Below are positions 33,135 to 41,446 of a DNA stretch of 64,000 nt, in pieces. The position numbers were made by a program, and so were the translations under genes. The DNA comes from Candidatus Rokuibacteriota bacterium (lineage in GTDB: Bacteria > Methylomirabilota > Methylomirabilia > Rokubacteriales > CSP1-6). Location: positions 62,001 to 126,000 of the forward strand of contig QHTE01000043.1 of assembly GCA_003220685.1 (NCBI GenBank), read 5' to 3'. Each line of letters opens with the position of its first letter. Position 1 is the first letter of the stretch. The notes under the pieces were generated by a model. The model was not told the origin of the DNA, did no database searches, and saw only the letters and a program-made list of their open reading frames with translations.

Positions 33135-34252
33135 CCGAGCTCTCGAGGCTGCTCGGCGCGATCGCGCCGCCGGCCCGCGACGGCGAGCCCGAGGCCCGGC
33201 GCCACCTCGACAGCCTGACGAAGCCGCCCGGAAGCCTGGGGCGGCTCGAAGAGATCGCGCTGCGCCTGGCGATCCTGAGCCGGCGGGCACCGTCGGTCAG
33301 GCACCCGGTCATCTTCACGTTCGCGGGCGATCACGGAGTGGTCGCCGAGGGGGTCAGCGCGTATCCCCAGGTCGTGACTGCGCAGATGGTCGAGAACTTC
33401 GCGCGCGGCGGCGCCGCGGTGAACGTCCTCGCGCGCCAGGCCGGCGCGCGCGTCGTCGTCGCCGATTTCGGCGTCGCCGGCCCGCTCGGCCGCTCGCCGG
33501 CCCTCGTCGCGTGTCCGATCGGGCCGGGGACGGCGAACATCGCCGGGGGACCCGCGATGAGCCGCGAGCAGGCGATCCGCGCGATCGAGACCGGGGCGGG
33601 GTTGGCCGACGAGGCGATGGACGCCGGCGCGGACCTGCTGGCGACGGGCGAGATGGGCATCGGCAACACGACAGCCGCGAGCGCGATCACCGCGGCGATC
33701 ACCGGCGCTCCGGCGGAGCAGGTGACCGGGCGGGGGACCGGTGTCGACGACGCGACCCTGGCGCGCAAGGTCGCCGCCGTGCGTCGGGCGCTCGAAATCA
33801 ATCGGCCCGACCCGCGCGACGGCCTCGACGTGCTGGCGAAGGTGGGCGGCTTCGAGATCGGCGGCCTCGTCGGCGTGGTCCTCGCGGGCGCCGCGCGCCG
33901 CGTCCCGGTCGCGCTCGACGGATTCATCGCCGGCGCGGCGGCGCTCGTCGCGGTCACGCTCGCCCCGGCCTCGCGCCACGCGCTCTTCGCGTCGCATCGC
34001 TCCGCGGAGCGCGGCCACACGCGGGCGCTCGAGCACCTCGGGCTCGAGCCTTACCTCGATCTCGGCCTGCGCCTCGGCGAGGGAACGGGCGCCGCGCTCT
34101 TCATCCATCTGGCGCGGGCGGCCGCGCTGGTCTGGAGCGAGATGGCGACCTTCAAGGCCGCCGGAGTGAGTGAATCGGAGGGGGCCTCGGCGGCCCCCTC
34201 CGAGGCCTCCCCCGAGAATCGGACTGCGCCGACAAAGCCGGCGCTCGAATAA
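33131..34252 (+). CDS. cobT: Nicotinate-nucleotide--dimethylbenzimidazole phosphoribosyltransferase
   Basis: CobT makes alpha-ribazole-phosphate from nicotinate mononucleotide and a lower-ligand base. The 373-residue protein has LDSLTKPPGSLGRLE at the N-terminus, TFAGDHGVVAEGVSAYP, LLATGEMGIGNTTAASA, and GEGTGAALF with the catalytic Glu near the C-terminus. The family core ends about WSEMATFKAAGVS; the final 26 residues (SESEGASAAPSEA...) are extra and overlap a 10-bp perfect hairpin. It overlaps cobU by 4 bp and is 5 bp from btuF. Confidence 0.95.
   Translation: MTELSRLLGAIAPPARDGEPEARRHLDSLTKPPGSLGRLEEIALRLAILSRRAPSVRHPVIFTFAGDHGVVAEGVSAYPQVVTAQMVENFARGGAAVNVLARQAGARVVVADFGVAGPLGRSPALVACPIGPGTANIAGGPAMSREQAIRAIETGAGLADEAMDAGADLLATGEMGIGNTTAASAITAAITGAPAEQVTGRGTGVDDATLARKVAAVRRALEINRPDPRDGLDVLAKVGGFEIGGLVGVVLAGAARRVPVALDGFIAGAAALVAVTLAPASRHALFASHRSAERGHTRALEHLGLEPYLDLGLRLGEGTGAALFIHLARAAALVWSEMATFKAAGVSESEGASAAPSEASPENRTAPTKPALE
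34177..34201 (+). terminator. Strong GC hairpin inside the cobT 3' end
   Basis: GGAGGGGGCC-TCGGC-GGCCCCCTCC is a perfect 10-bp stem with a 5-nt loop. It lies within the unconserved C-terminal extension of cobT, 57 bp before btuF. The shape suits a former intergenic terminator or attenuator between the nucleotide-loop genes and the transport genes, now read as codons; no T tract follows. Confidence 0.5.
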
Positions 34253-34257
34253 CGGCC

Positions 34258-35148
34258 ATGACGACGCGCGTTTCCATGATCGTCACGATCGCCGTCGCGG
34301 GCTTGCTGATCGGCGGGCTTCCGGCGGGGGCGTTCACGACGCGCGACATGCTCGGCCGCGACGTCACACTCGCGGCGCCGCCGCGGCGCATCGTGTCGCT
34401 GGTCCCGAGCGTCACCGAGATTCTCTTCGCGTTGAACGCGGAGTCCCTGCTGGTCGGCGTCACGGACTTCTGCGACTTTCCGCCGAAGGCCCGTCACCGG
34501 CCGAGGGTCGGCGGGATGGTTGCGCCGAGCCTCGAGTCGATCGTTGCGCTGCGGCCCGATCTGGTGATCGCCACGAACGAAGGGACGCGCGAGGACACGT
34601 TCACGCAGCTCTCGCGCGTCGGGATCCCGGTCTACCTCGTCGCCGCTCACCACGTCGGCGACGCCACCGCGCTCATGCGGCGGCTCGGCACCTTGACGGG
34701 TCGGGAGAAGACGGCTGAGCCGCTGGTCGCGGGGCTCGAGCAGCGGATCGAGGCAGTGAAGAAGGCGGTGCTCCCGCTCGGGCGCCCGAGCGTTCTCTAC
34801 GTGCTCTGGCCCGAGCCTCTCATCGTGCCCGGGCGCGAGGCGATCGTGACCGAGCTGATCCAGCTCGCGGGCGGCCGATCGCTCACGGCAGACGACGCCG
34901 ACGCCTGGCCGCGCTACAGTCTGGAGGCCGCCGTCGCCAAGAGTCCGGAGGTGATCTTGCTCGCCAACCACGGCGCCGGCACCGGTCCGGTGGCGACCGA
35001 GAAATGGCAGCGCCTCGCTTCGCTCCCGGCGGTCAAGGCCGGGCGGCTCCTCTCCATCGACGGAGATCTGATGCATCGCTACGGCCCACGCCTGGTCGAC
35101 GGCCTCGAGCAGCTTGCGCGCGCGATCCATCCCGAGGCCTTTCGATGA
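34258..35148 (+). CDS. btuF: Cobalamin/corrinoid ABC transporter substrate-binding protein
   Basis: This 296-residue periplasmic binding protein of the BtuF/FecB class has a signal peptide (TIAVAGLLIGGLPAGAFT), the typical start RDMLGRDVTLAAPPRRIVSLVPSVTEILFAL (quoted in part: RRIVSLVPSVTEILFAL), VGVTDFCDFPPKA with the class-specific CDFP motif, a long linker helix and the end GDLMHRYGPRLVDGLEQLA. It delivers corrinoid to the BtuCD permease encoded next. Context between cobT and btuC under a cobalamin riboswitch supports B12 over siderophores. Confidence 0.9.
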   Translation: MTTRVSMIVTIAVAGLLIGGLPAGAFTTRDMLGRDVTLAAPPRRIVSLVPSVTEILFALNAESLLVGVTDFCDFPPKARHRPRVGGMVAPSLESIVALRPDLVIATNEGTREDTFTQLSRVGIPVYLVAAHHVGDATALMRRLGTLTGREKTAEPLVAGLEQRIEAVKKAVLPLGRPSVLYVLWPEPLIVPGREAIVTELIQLAGGRSLTADDADAWPRYSLEAAVAKSPEVILLANHGAGTGPVATEKWQRLASLPAVKAGRLLSIDGDLMHRYGPRLVDGLEQLARAIHPEAFR

Positions 35149-36161
35149 GCCCGATGAGGCGGCTGGTGCTGGTACTGGGTGCGCTCACGGGCGTGCTCGT
35201 GCTCGCCGCCGCCGCCGCGCTCTTTCTCGGCAGCGCGCAGCTCTCGCCGAGCGCGGTCATCTCGGCGGTGGCGGGGCGAGCCGCGCCCGAGTCGGTCGAG
35301 CGGGTCGTGACCCTGTCGATCCGCCTGCCTCGGATCGCCGCCGCCGTGCTCGCCGGCGGCGCGCTGGCGGTGGCCGGCGTCGCGTTCCAGGCGCTCACGC
35401 GCAACCCGCTCGCCGAGCCCTCGGTGCTCGGCATCTCGGCCGGCGCCGCGTTCGGGGTCGTGATCGGGCAAAGCTTCGGTCTCGGGCTGACGCTTCGCGA
35501 GGCGGTGGGGCTCACCGCCTTCGCCTTCGCCGGCGCGCTCGTTGCCGCGGGCGCCGTGTACCTCATCGCCGCGGTTGGTCGCGGGCTGTCGATTCAGACC
35601 CTGCTGCTGGCCGGCGTCATCGTGGGGATCTTCTTCTCGGCGGCGATCACGGTCGTAATCTCCTTGCTCGACTTCAACCGGCTCGGCGGCGTCGTGCACT
35701 GGCTCCTCGGCAATCTCGCCCCGATCCCGCCCGGCGCCCTCGGCCTGTTCGCGATCCTATCGGCCCTCGGCTTCGGGCTCGTCGTGACGCACGCGCGCGA
35801 GCTGAATCTGATGGCCCTCGGAGAGGAGGCGCTGCTCCAGCTCGGCGTCGCCGCCGATCGGCTCAAGCTCACCATCTTCCTGGGCGCGGCGCTCCTCACC
35901 GCGAGCGTGGTCGCGTTCGTCGGCCCGATCGGATTCGTCGGGCTGATCGTGCCCCACGTCCTCCGGATCCTCCTCGGCTCGGACAATCGCCTGCTGGTGC
36001 CGGCCGCTCTCGTCGGCGGCGGCATCTTTCTTCTGCTCGCCGACACGCTGGCCCGCAGCATCGTCGCCCCGGCCGAGCTCTCGGTCGGCGTGATCACCTC
36101 CTTCTGCGGCGCCCCGTTCTTCATCTACCTGCTCCGCACCCGCTACCGCGCCAACCTCTGA
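35145..36161 (+). CDS. btuC: Cobalamin/corrinoid ABC transporter permease
   Basis: This 338-residue inner-membrane permease of the FecCD/BtuC family has around ten transmembrane helices. Signatures: RLPRIAAAVLAGGALAVAGV, QALTRNPLAEPSVLGISAGA, and near the end FVGPIGFVGLIVPHVLRILLG with the ATPase-coupling helix, then GGIFLLLADTLAR and ELSVGVITSFCGAPFFIYLL. ATG at 35145 overlaps the btuF stop (ATGA). It forms the channel of the corrinoid importer with BtuF and BtuD. Confidence 0.92.
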   Translation: MSPMRRLVLVLGALTGVLVLAAAAALFLGSAQLSPSAVISAVAGRAAPESVERVVTLSIRLPRIAAAVLAGGALAVAGVAFQALTRNPLAEPSVLGISAGAAFGVVIGQSFGLGLTLREAVGLTAFAFAGALVAAGAVYLIAAVGRGLSIQTLLLAGVIVGIFFSAAITVVISLLDFNRLGGVVHWLLGNLAPIPPGALGLFAILSALGFGLVVTHARELNLMALGEEALLQLGVAADRLKLTIFLGAALLTASVVAFVGPIGFVGLIVPHVLRILLGSDNRLLVPAALVGGGIFLLLADTLARSIVAPAELSVGVITSFCGAPFFIYLLRTRYRANL

Positions 36162-36332
36162 TGCCAAGGCCCGCAACCCGCGCGACGACGGACGGCATCC
36201 TGAGCTCGCGAGCGCCCGCGGCCGCGCCGAGAGATGCGGCGTGCCGAGGCTCTCGGAGACGATGACTCCGATGGTCATGTCGACGCCGAGCACATCCGCG
36301 GGGGCGAGGCGCCGGGCCGGGGGAGGGGTCGA

Positions 36333-37187
36333 ATGACCCTCGCAGAGTTCCGCAACGTGAGCTTCGCGTACCCGGCGGCGGAAGAGCGGCGAGCGCGGCC
36401 GTTCGCGCTGGCCGACCTCTCGTTCGAGATCGCGCCGGGCGAGATCGTCGGCGTCATCGGCCCGAACAGCTCGGGGAAGACCACTCTGATTCGCCTGCTC
36501 ACGCGCGTGCTCGAGCCCGCGTCGGGCGAGATCCGCCTCGAGGGCGTGCCGGTCCGGCGCCTGTCGCGGACGGATCTGGCCCGTCGAGTCGCCGTCGTGC
36601 CGCAGGGGATCCTGCCGCAGTTTCCATTCACCGTCGGCGAGCTGGCGCTGATGGGCCGCTACCCGCACGATCCCGGCCGATACTTCGAGAGCCCGCGCGA
36701 TCGATCGGTGGCTCGGGCGGCGATGGAGGCGACCGGCGTGCTCGAGCTCGCCGACATGCCGCTCGAGCACCTGAGCGGCGGTGAGCGCCAGCGCGCGGTC
36801 ATCGCCCGCGCGCTCGCGCAGGAGCCCCGGCTGCTGGTCCTCGACGAGCCGACCGCCCATCTCGATCTGCGCTATCAGGTCGAGGCCGCGGCGCTCCTGC
36901 GGCGGTTGAATCGCGAGCGAGGCACCACGGTCCTCCTCGTCTCTCACGATCTGAACCTGGCGGCCGAGGTATGCGATCGGCTTGTCCTGCTGAACGGCGG
37001 CCGCGTCGCGGCCATCGGCGGGCCCGAGGCGGTGCTGGACGAGACGCTCCTCGCCGCGGTCTTCGGCTGCGCGGTCGTCGTCGACAAGAACGAGACGACG
37101 CGGCGGCCGGTCGTGCGGCTCACCTGGCGGATCGACGCCCCGAGCGCCGGGAGCGCCGACCGAAGGGAGGTGCGAGAGACGAAGTAG
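36333..37187 (+). CDS. btuD: Cobalamin/corrinoid ABC transporter ATP-binding protein
   Basis: This 284-residue ABC ATPase energises the BtuC permease. Walker A is GPNSSGKTTLIR (Ser in place of the usual second Gly), Q-loop VAVVPQG, signature LSGGERQRAVIARALAQEP, Walker B LLVLDEPTAHLD, and the switch His in VLLVSHDLNLAAEVCDR. The last 35 residues (NETTRRPVVRLTWRIDAP...) extend beyond the core, as in some corrinoid or haem ATPases. A 171-bp gap with no evident gene separates it from btuC; GGGAGGGG precedes the ATG. Confidence 0.9.
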   Translation: MTLAEFRNVSFAYPAAEERRARPFALADLSFEIAPGEIVGVIGPNSSGKTTLIRLLTRVLEPASGEIRLEGVPVRRLSRTDLARRVAVVPQGILPQFPFTVGELALMGRYPHDPGRYFESPRDRSVARAAMEATGVLELADMPLEHLSGGERQRAVIARALAQEPRLLVLDEPTAHLDLRYQVEAAALLRRLNRERGTTVLLVSHDLNLAAEVCDRLVLLNGGRVAAIGGPEAVLDETLLAAVFGCAVVVDKNETTRRPVVRLTWRIDAPSAGSADRREVRETK

Positions 37188-37200
37188 CTCTTCGACGATT

Positions 37201-37367
37201 CGCTCCGGATCAAGGGAAGCCGGTGAGGCCGGACGAGGCCGAGGCCGGCACGGACCCGCCACTGTGAGTGGGAAGCACGCGCCCGAGATTGCCACTGTCC
37301 GCGTCGATGCGGACGGGAAGGCTGGGCGCGCGCGGTGATCCACGAGTCAGGAGACCTGTTCCGGGCG
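37201..37367 (+). promoter_or_regulatory. Cobalamin riboswitch 2 (upstream of btuB)
   Basis: This second cobalamin aptamer lies in the 219-bp leader of the TonB-dependent receptor gene. Conserved blocks: AAGGGAAGCCGGTGAGG, GGACCCGCCACTGTGAGTGGG, TTGCCACTG, GACGGGAAGGC and the B12 box GTCAGGAGACCTGTT. P1 pairs CGCTC with GGGCG, imperfectly extended. Downstream, CTTCC/GGAAG can form a hairpin just before the AAGGAG ribosome site, which suggests translational control by repression when cobalamin is bound. Confidence 0.93.
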
Positions 37368-37406
37368 ACAGCTTCCAACCCTTTCGCGGAAGAAGGAGTG
37401 AAGCGC

Positions 37407-39317
37407 ATGCTCTGGATCGTTCGACTGCTGTTGCTCCTCGCGTCGCTGTTCCCCTCGGGCATGCTCGCGGCGCAGGAGCCGCCGCGAGACCTGGATCCCG
37501 TGGTCATCACCGCCACCAAACTCGAGACGCGTGCCGAGCAGCTCGGCGCCTCCGTGACGGTCGTCCCCGGCGACGACGTGCAGCGATATCACTACGAGAC
37601 GGTGGAAGACGTGCTTCGTACCGTGCCCGGTGTCGAGATCCGCCGATCGGGCAGCATCGGCAAGCTCTCCAACATCAGCATCCGGGGCGCCAACGCCAAC
37701 CAGGTCCAGGTCCTCGTCGACGGGGTCCGGGTCAAGAGCCCGACGACCGGACAGGCCGATCTCTCCGACATCTCGCCCGACCTGATCGAGCGCATCGAGG
37801 TGATTCGCGGACCCCAGTCGACGCTCTACGGCGCCGACGCGATCGGCGGCGTCGTCAACATCATCACGAAGAAGGGCAAGGGACCGTTCTCGGCGGCCGT
37901 CGAGGGTGGCGCCGGCAAATACGACACCTACACCGGCCGGGGCTGGTTCAGCGGCACCTATTCGCTGCTCGACTATGCGGGCTCGATCTCGCATCTCGAA
38001 TCGAACGGACAGTTCAAGAACGACAGCTCGGACAAGAACGCGGTGAACTTCCGGGTCGGGCTCAGGCTGCCGTGGGAAAGCTCCGTCGCGTTCAGCCTGC
38101 GCTGGGTCCAGAACGAGATCGGCGTGCCGGTGAAGTTCGTGTCCACGAGCGTGCCGCCGCTGCCCAACGACCCGATCATCGACTCCAACAACCGCCAGCT
38201 CAGCGAGACGTGGGTGATGGCGCTGACCGGCCATACCAAGCCCTTCGAATGGTGGGAGATCGACCTGCGGGGGGGACGCTATCAGAACAAGACGACCTTC
38301 GTAGATCTCCCTGATGCGGCTGACCCGTGCCCGTTTCCGCCGTGCGAGTTTCCCGGGCGCTTCGACGTCCAGCGGTGGGAAGCGGAGCTGCTGAACCACT
38401 TTCACATCGGTAAGTGGTCCACGAGCACGATCGGCCTGGAATATCGCACCGAGGACGGCGAGGCGCAGGGCAGCACGCCGTTCGACGCCAGCAGCCACAC
38501 CGGGTCGGCTTTCTTCCAGCAGACGTTCCGGTTATGGGACCGCCTCTTCATGTCGGCGGGCTTTCGGGTCGAGGACAACAGTGTCTTCGGCACGCACTGG
38601 ACGGAGCGCGGGTCGCTGTCCTACGTGATCCCGGAGTGGGGGACGAGGATCCACGGCGGCGCCGGCTCGGGGTTCCGAGCGCCGACCTTCAACGATCTCT
38701 TCTTCCCGGGGTTCTCCGATCGCACCTTGCAGCCCGAGACGAGCTTTTCGTGGGAGGTCGGCGTAGATCAGAAGCTCTGGAAGGACCGGATCCGCCTCGG
38801 GCTGACGTATTTCCACAACGACTTCGAGAACCTGATCAGCTTCATGTTCATCACCACGCCGCCGTTCGTGAAGGGCGTGAACATCGGCAGGGCGCGCGCC
38901 GAGGGCTTCGAGTTCGTGTCGGCCGTGGACATCCTGGACAACCTCACCGCGTGGCTGAACTATACCTACACGGAGTCGGAGAACCTTCAGACCCATCGGC
39001 TGCTGGCGCGTGAGCCCCGCAACCGCCTGAATCTCGGGTTGACGTGGCGCCCGATTCCGAGTCTGGAGCTCTTCGGCGATCTCCAGTGGGTGAGCAAGCA
39101 GTTCGAGCCGGCGGTGAGCCCCGCATGGGTGTGGAACAGCGGCTACGCCGTGGTGAACGCGGGCGCGACCTACCGGCTCTTCCAGCGCTACGCGTTCATC
39201 CAGCGAGTCGATCTGTGGACCCGCATCCAGAACCTGACCAACGAGGACTATGCCGAGGTGCGTGGATTTCCGGCGCTGGGCATCAACGCGCTGGCCGGGT
39301 TGCGTATCACGTTCTAG
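37407..39317 (+). CDS. btuB: TonB-dependent outer-membrane receptor, cobalamin (BtuB-like)
   Basis: This 636-residue outer-membrane receptor has a signal peptide (MLWIVRLLLLLASLFPSGMLAAQ), a TonB box (DPVVITATK), a plug domain (VEDVLRTVPGVEIRRSG, SIRGANANQVQVLVDGVRV, IEVIRGPQSTLYGADAIGG) and a 22-strand barrel that ends in an aromatic residue (GLRITF). The BtuB-like plug and the riboswitch in its leader make corrinoids the likely ligand. The ATG at 37407 is spaced 8 bp from AAGGAG; a GTG nine bases earlier is less well placed. It is followed by cbiZ and tonB. Confidence 0.93.
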   Translation: MLWIVRLLLLLASLFPSGMLAAQEPPRDLDPVVITATKLETRAEQLGASVTVVPGDDVQRYHYETVEDVLRTVPGVEIRRSGSIGKLSNISIRGANANQVQVLVDGVRVKSPTTGQADLSDISPDLIERIEVIRGPQSTLYGADAIGGVVNIITKKGKGPFSAAVEGGAGKYDTYTGRGWFSGTYSLLDYAGSISHLESNGQFKNDSSDKNAVNFRVGLRLPWESSVAFSLRWVQNEIGVPVKFVSTSVPPLPNDPIIDSNNRQLSETWVMALTGHTKPFEWWEIDLRGGRYQNKTTFVDLPDAADPCPFPPCEFPGRFDVQRWEAELLNHFHIGKWSTSTIGLEYRTEDGEAQGSTPFDASSHTGSAFFQQTFRLWDRLFMSAGFRVEDNSVFGTHWTERGSLSYVIPEWGTRIHGGAGSGFRAPTFNDLFFPGFSDRTLQPETSFSWEVGVDQKLWKDRIRLGLTYFHNDFENLISFMFITTPPFVKGVNIGRARAEGFEFVSAVDILDNLTAWLNYTYTESENLQTHRLLAREPRNRLNLGLTWRPIPSLELFGDLQWVSKQFEPAVSPAWVWNSGYAVVNAGATYRLFQRYAFIQRVDLWTRIQNLTNEDYAEVRGFPALGINALAGLRITF

Positions 39318-39346
39318 ACTTTGCCCACTGGAGGGGGAGCGTCCTG

Positions 39347-40000
39347 ATGATCGAGGGGATCGAGGTCGCGATCGATCGCGAGGCGGTCGTCGTCACCGCG
39401 CGCGAGCCGTTGACGGTCCTGTCCTCGGCGTTCGCCGGGGGCGGGTTCGCCGCGGCGCGCGCGATCGTGAACCTCCACGTGCGGAAGAACATCCCCGAGG
39501 CGGAGACGGACGGCCTGCTCCCGCGATTCGTCGAGCGGCGAGAGATCCGCCGCCCGTGGGTCGGCCTGCTCACGTCGGCGTGGACGGAGAAGGCGGTCGT
39601 CGCCGAGACCGCCGGCTCCGGGTTGACCGCGCTCGCCGTCGTGACGGTCGGGCTGTCGAACCGCATCGCGGCGGGCCGGACGCCGCTCGGTGTGTGGGCG
39701 CCGTCGACGATCAACGCGATCGTCGTGGTGGACGGCGCGCCCGAGGCGGCGGCGCTCGTCAACGCGGTCATGACGGTCACGGAGGTCAAGACGTCGCTGC
39801 TGGCGTCGGTCGATCTCCGGTGCGACGACGGCCGGGTCGCGAGCGGCACGTCGACGGATGCGGTCGTCGTGGCGGCGACGGGGCGCGGCCCGCGATGCCG
39901 CTTCGGCGGCCCCATCAGCGACTTCGGCTGGGTGATCGCGCGCGCCGCGCACGAGGCGCTCGACTCCGGGATCCGGCGCTGGATGGAGGAGCATCGGTGA
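39347..40000 (+). CDS. cbiZ: Adenosylcobinamide amidohydrolase
   Basis: CbiZ cuts the amide bond of the aminopropanol linker in adenosylcobinamide or pseudocobalamin to give cobyric acid, letting the cell remodel foreign corrinoids. The 217-residue protein shows the family blocks: LTVLSSAFAGGGF, IVNLHVRKN, GLLTSAWTEKAVV, VTVGLSNRIAAG, STINAIVVVDG, VTEVKTSLL and SGTSTDAVVVAATG. It lies between btuB and tonB and shares the upstream riboswitch, which fits a salvage role ahead of CbiB and CobQ. GGAGGGGG precedes the ATG. Its stop overlaps tonB (GTGA). Confidence 0.93.
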   Translation: MIEGIEVAIDREAVVVTAREPLTVLSSAFAGGGFAAARAIVNLHVRKNIPEAETDGLLPRFVERREIRRPWVGLLTSAWTEKAVVAETAGSGLTALAVVTVGLSNRIAAGRTPLGVWAPSTINAIVVVDGAPEAAALVNAVMTVTEVKTSLLASVDLRCDDGRVASGTSTDAVVVAATGRGPRCRFGGPISDFGWVIARAAHEALDSGIRRWMEEHR

Positions 40001-40899
40001 GGCATCGGCCGCCGGTCGCGACCTTGCTGGCCTCGCTCGCCGCTCACGGCGGCGCCCTGGCGACTCTCTTCTTCCTGGTCTCCGGCGAATCGAATCCGGG
40101 CGTGCTGTTCATCGATCTCGAGACCATCGCGGAGCACGAAGCGCCGATCCCGCAATCGGAGCCCAGGCTCGCCGGCGGGGCGACGAAGCGAGCATCGACG
40201 GGCTTGGGCCGCCCGGCCGGACGGGTGGCAGCCCGCTCAGGACCGGCGGCGCCGTCAGCGACGCCGCTCCATTCACCTCGCACGCCTAGCGCTTCACCCG
40301 AGCCGGAGCGTGCCCAAGAGCGCGAAGCCGCGCAAGCTCCGCCCGAGACGCCGCAGCAGACCGAGCCAGCGGTCGCCATGGTGCCTGCGCGCGAAACCCC
40401 TCCCGACGTCGCGGTGCGGAGCGAGGTGAACGCGTCGCCAGCCGGGCCGCGCGTGAATCCCGGCGGCGCGGTCGGCGAGCGAGCCGCCGGGCCGCCCGAG
40501 CCGGGTGGTGTCCGTCGCGGCGCACCGGACTCGGGCACGTCCGGGGGAACGGGCGGACCCGGCGGCGGCACAGCCGTCGCGTCCGGCGGACCGGCCGGCG
40601 GCGCGCCCGGCGCCGAATACGGAGGCTACCTGGCCCAGATGAGGCGCCGTCTCATGGAGGCGCTCCGATACCCGCCGCCGGCACGAAGTCGAGGCCTCAG
40701 CGGGACCGTGCTCCTGGACATCTCCATCGAGTCCAACGGCGCCATCGGCAATGTCTCCGTCACGCGCTCGTCTTCCCATCCCCTGCTCGACGACGCGGCG
40801 CTGGAAGCCGCGAGAAGCCTCGCGCCCCAGCCGTTCCCCAAGGGCCTCGTACCCCGACCGTTGAGGGTCCGGCTGCCGGTGGTCTTCGACCTGCAGTAG
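39997..40899 (+). CDS. tonB: TonB family energy transducer
   Basis: This 300-residue protein has an N-terminal membrane anchor (VATLLASLAAHGGALATLFFLV), a long Pro/Ala/Gly/Glu-rich periplasmic spacer (about residues 40-205) and a C-terminal TonB domain: LMEALRYPPPARSRGLSGTV, IESNGAIGNVSVTRSSSHPLLDDAA, and RLPVVFDL at the end. It is probably dedicated to the BtuB-like receptor encoded upstream. ExbB and ExbD are not in the window. It uses a GTG start overlapping the cbiZ stop. Confidence 0.9.
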   Translation: MRHRPPVATLLASLAAHGGALATLFFLVSGESNPGVLFIDLETIAEHEAPIPQSEPRLAGGATKRASTGLGRPAGRVAARSGPAAPSATPLHSPRTPSASPEPERAQEREAAQAPPETPQQTEPAVAMVPARETPPDVAVRSEVNASPAGPRVNPGGAVGERAAGPPEPGGVRRGAPDSGTSGGTGGPGGGTAVASGGPAGGAPGAEYGGYLAQMRRRLMEALRYPPPARSRGLSGTVLLDISIESNGAIGNVSVTRSSSHPLLDDAALEAARSLAPQPFPKGLVPRPLRVRLPVVFDLQ

Positions 40900-40932
40900 T
40901 ATGCTCAACGATCCGGCTACGGGGAGGCGAGC

Positions 40933-41442
40933 ATGCGCGATGGATCGGCGATCGAGCGCGGCCTCGACGGGACCACGACCGAGTATCACGACATGGCCGT
41001 CGCGGGCGACGGCGTCGAGCAGCTGCTCGTCCGGCTCTTCACCGAGCACTGGGCCGACCTCACGGTGGGGCCGCTGATCGAGGGCGCCGCCTACGAGATC
41101 CAGTTCGCCGCGCCGCCGAAGGTGACCAAGCTCGACGGCTACCTGACCGTCGACACCGGCGCCTGGCACTTCCACCTCTGCGTCAACGATCATCGCGGCC
41201 CGCAGAGCCCGGAGCTCGCGCGCATCCGGCGCGTGGCCCGCGCGGCGTTCTTCAAGACCGAAGGCGGCTCGTGCGCGCCGGCCATCTGGGGGCTCAGGCT
41301 CTGGAACGGCCGCGGCGAGCAGATGATCACGATCCTGTTCCCGAACCCTCACTTCGACGAGAAGTGGCAGCGTCTGCGGGAGCCTCGCTGGGAGAAGATG
41401 GAGCTCTGGCAGGAGCTCCGGCGGCGATACGCGGGCGGCTGA
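40933..41442 (+). CDS. Conserved hypothetical protein in the cobalamin island
   Basis: I do not recognise this 169-residue protein. It has no signal peptide or transmembrane helix, so is probably cytoplasmic. Distinctive stretches are TKLDGYLTVDTGAWHFHLCVND, HRGPQSPELARIRRVARAAFF, GSCAPAIWGLRLWNGRGEQM and TILFPNPHFDEKWQ (each given in part of the chain); conserved-looking His, Cys and Trp residues (HFHLC, GSCAP) could bind a metal or corrinoid. It sits 33 bp after tonB and just before an outer-membrane protein and cobQ, suggesting a link to cobalt or corrinoid handling. No function is claimed. Confidence 0.75.
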   Translation: MRDGSAIERGLDGTTTEYHDMAVAGDGVEQLLVRLFTEHWADLTVGPLIEGAAYEIQFAAPPKVTKLDGYLTVDTGAWHFHLCVNDHRGPQSPELARIRRVARAAFFKTEGGSCAPAIWGLRLWNGRGEQMITILFPNPHFDEKWQRLREPRWEKMELWQELRRRYAGG

Positions 41443-41446
41443 TCGT

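Noticed and set aside
36162..36332. Minus-strand fragment reading DVLGVDMTIGVIVSESLGT between btuC and btuD
   Set aside because: It is short, has no start or ribosome site, and I cannot match it to a family; likely chance in GC-rich sequence.
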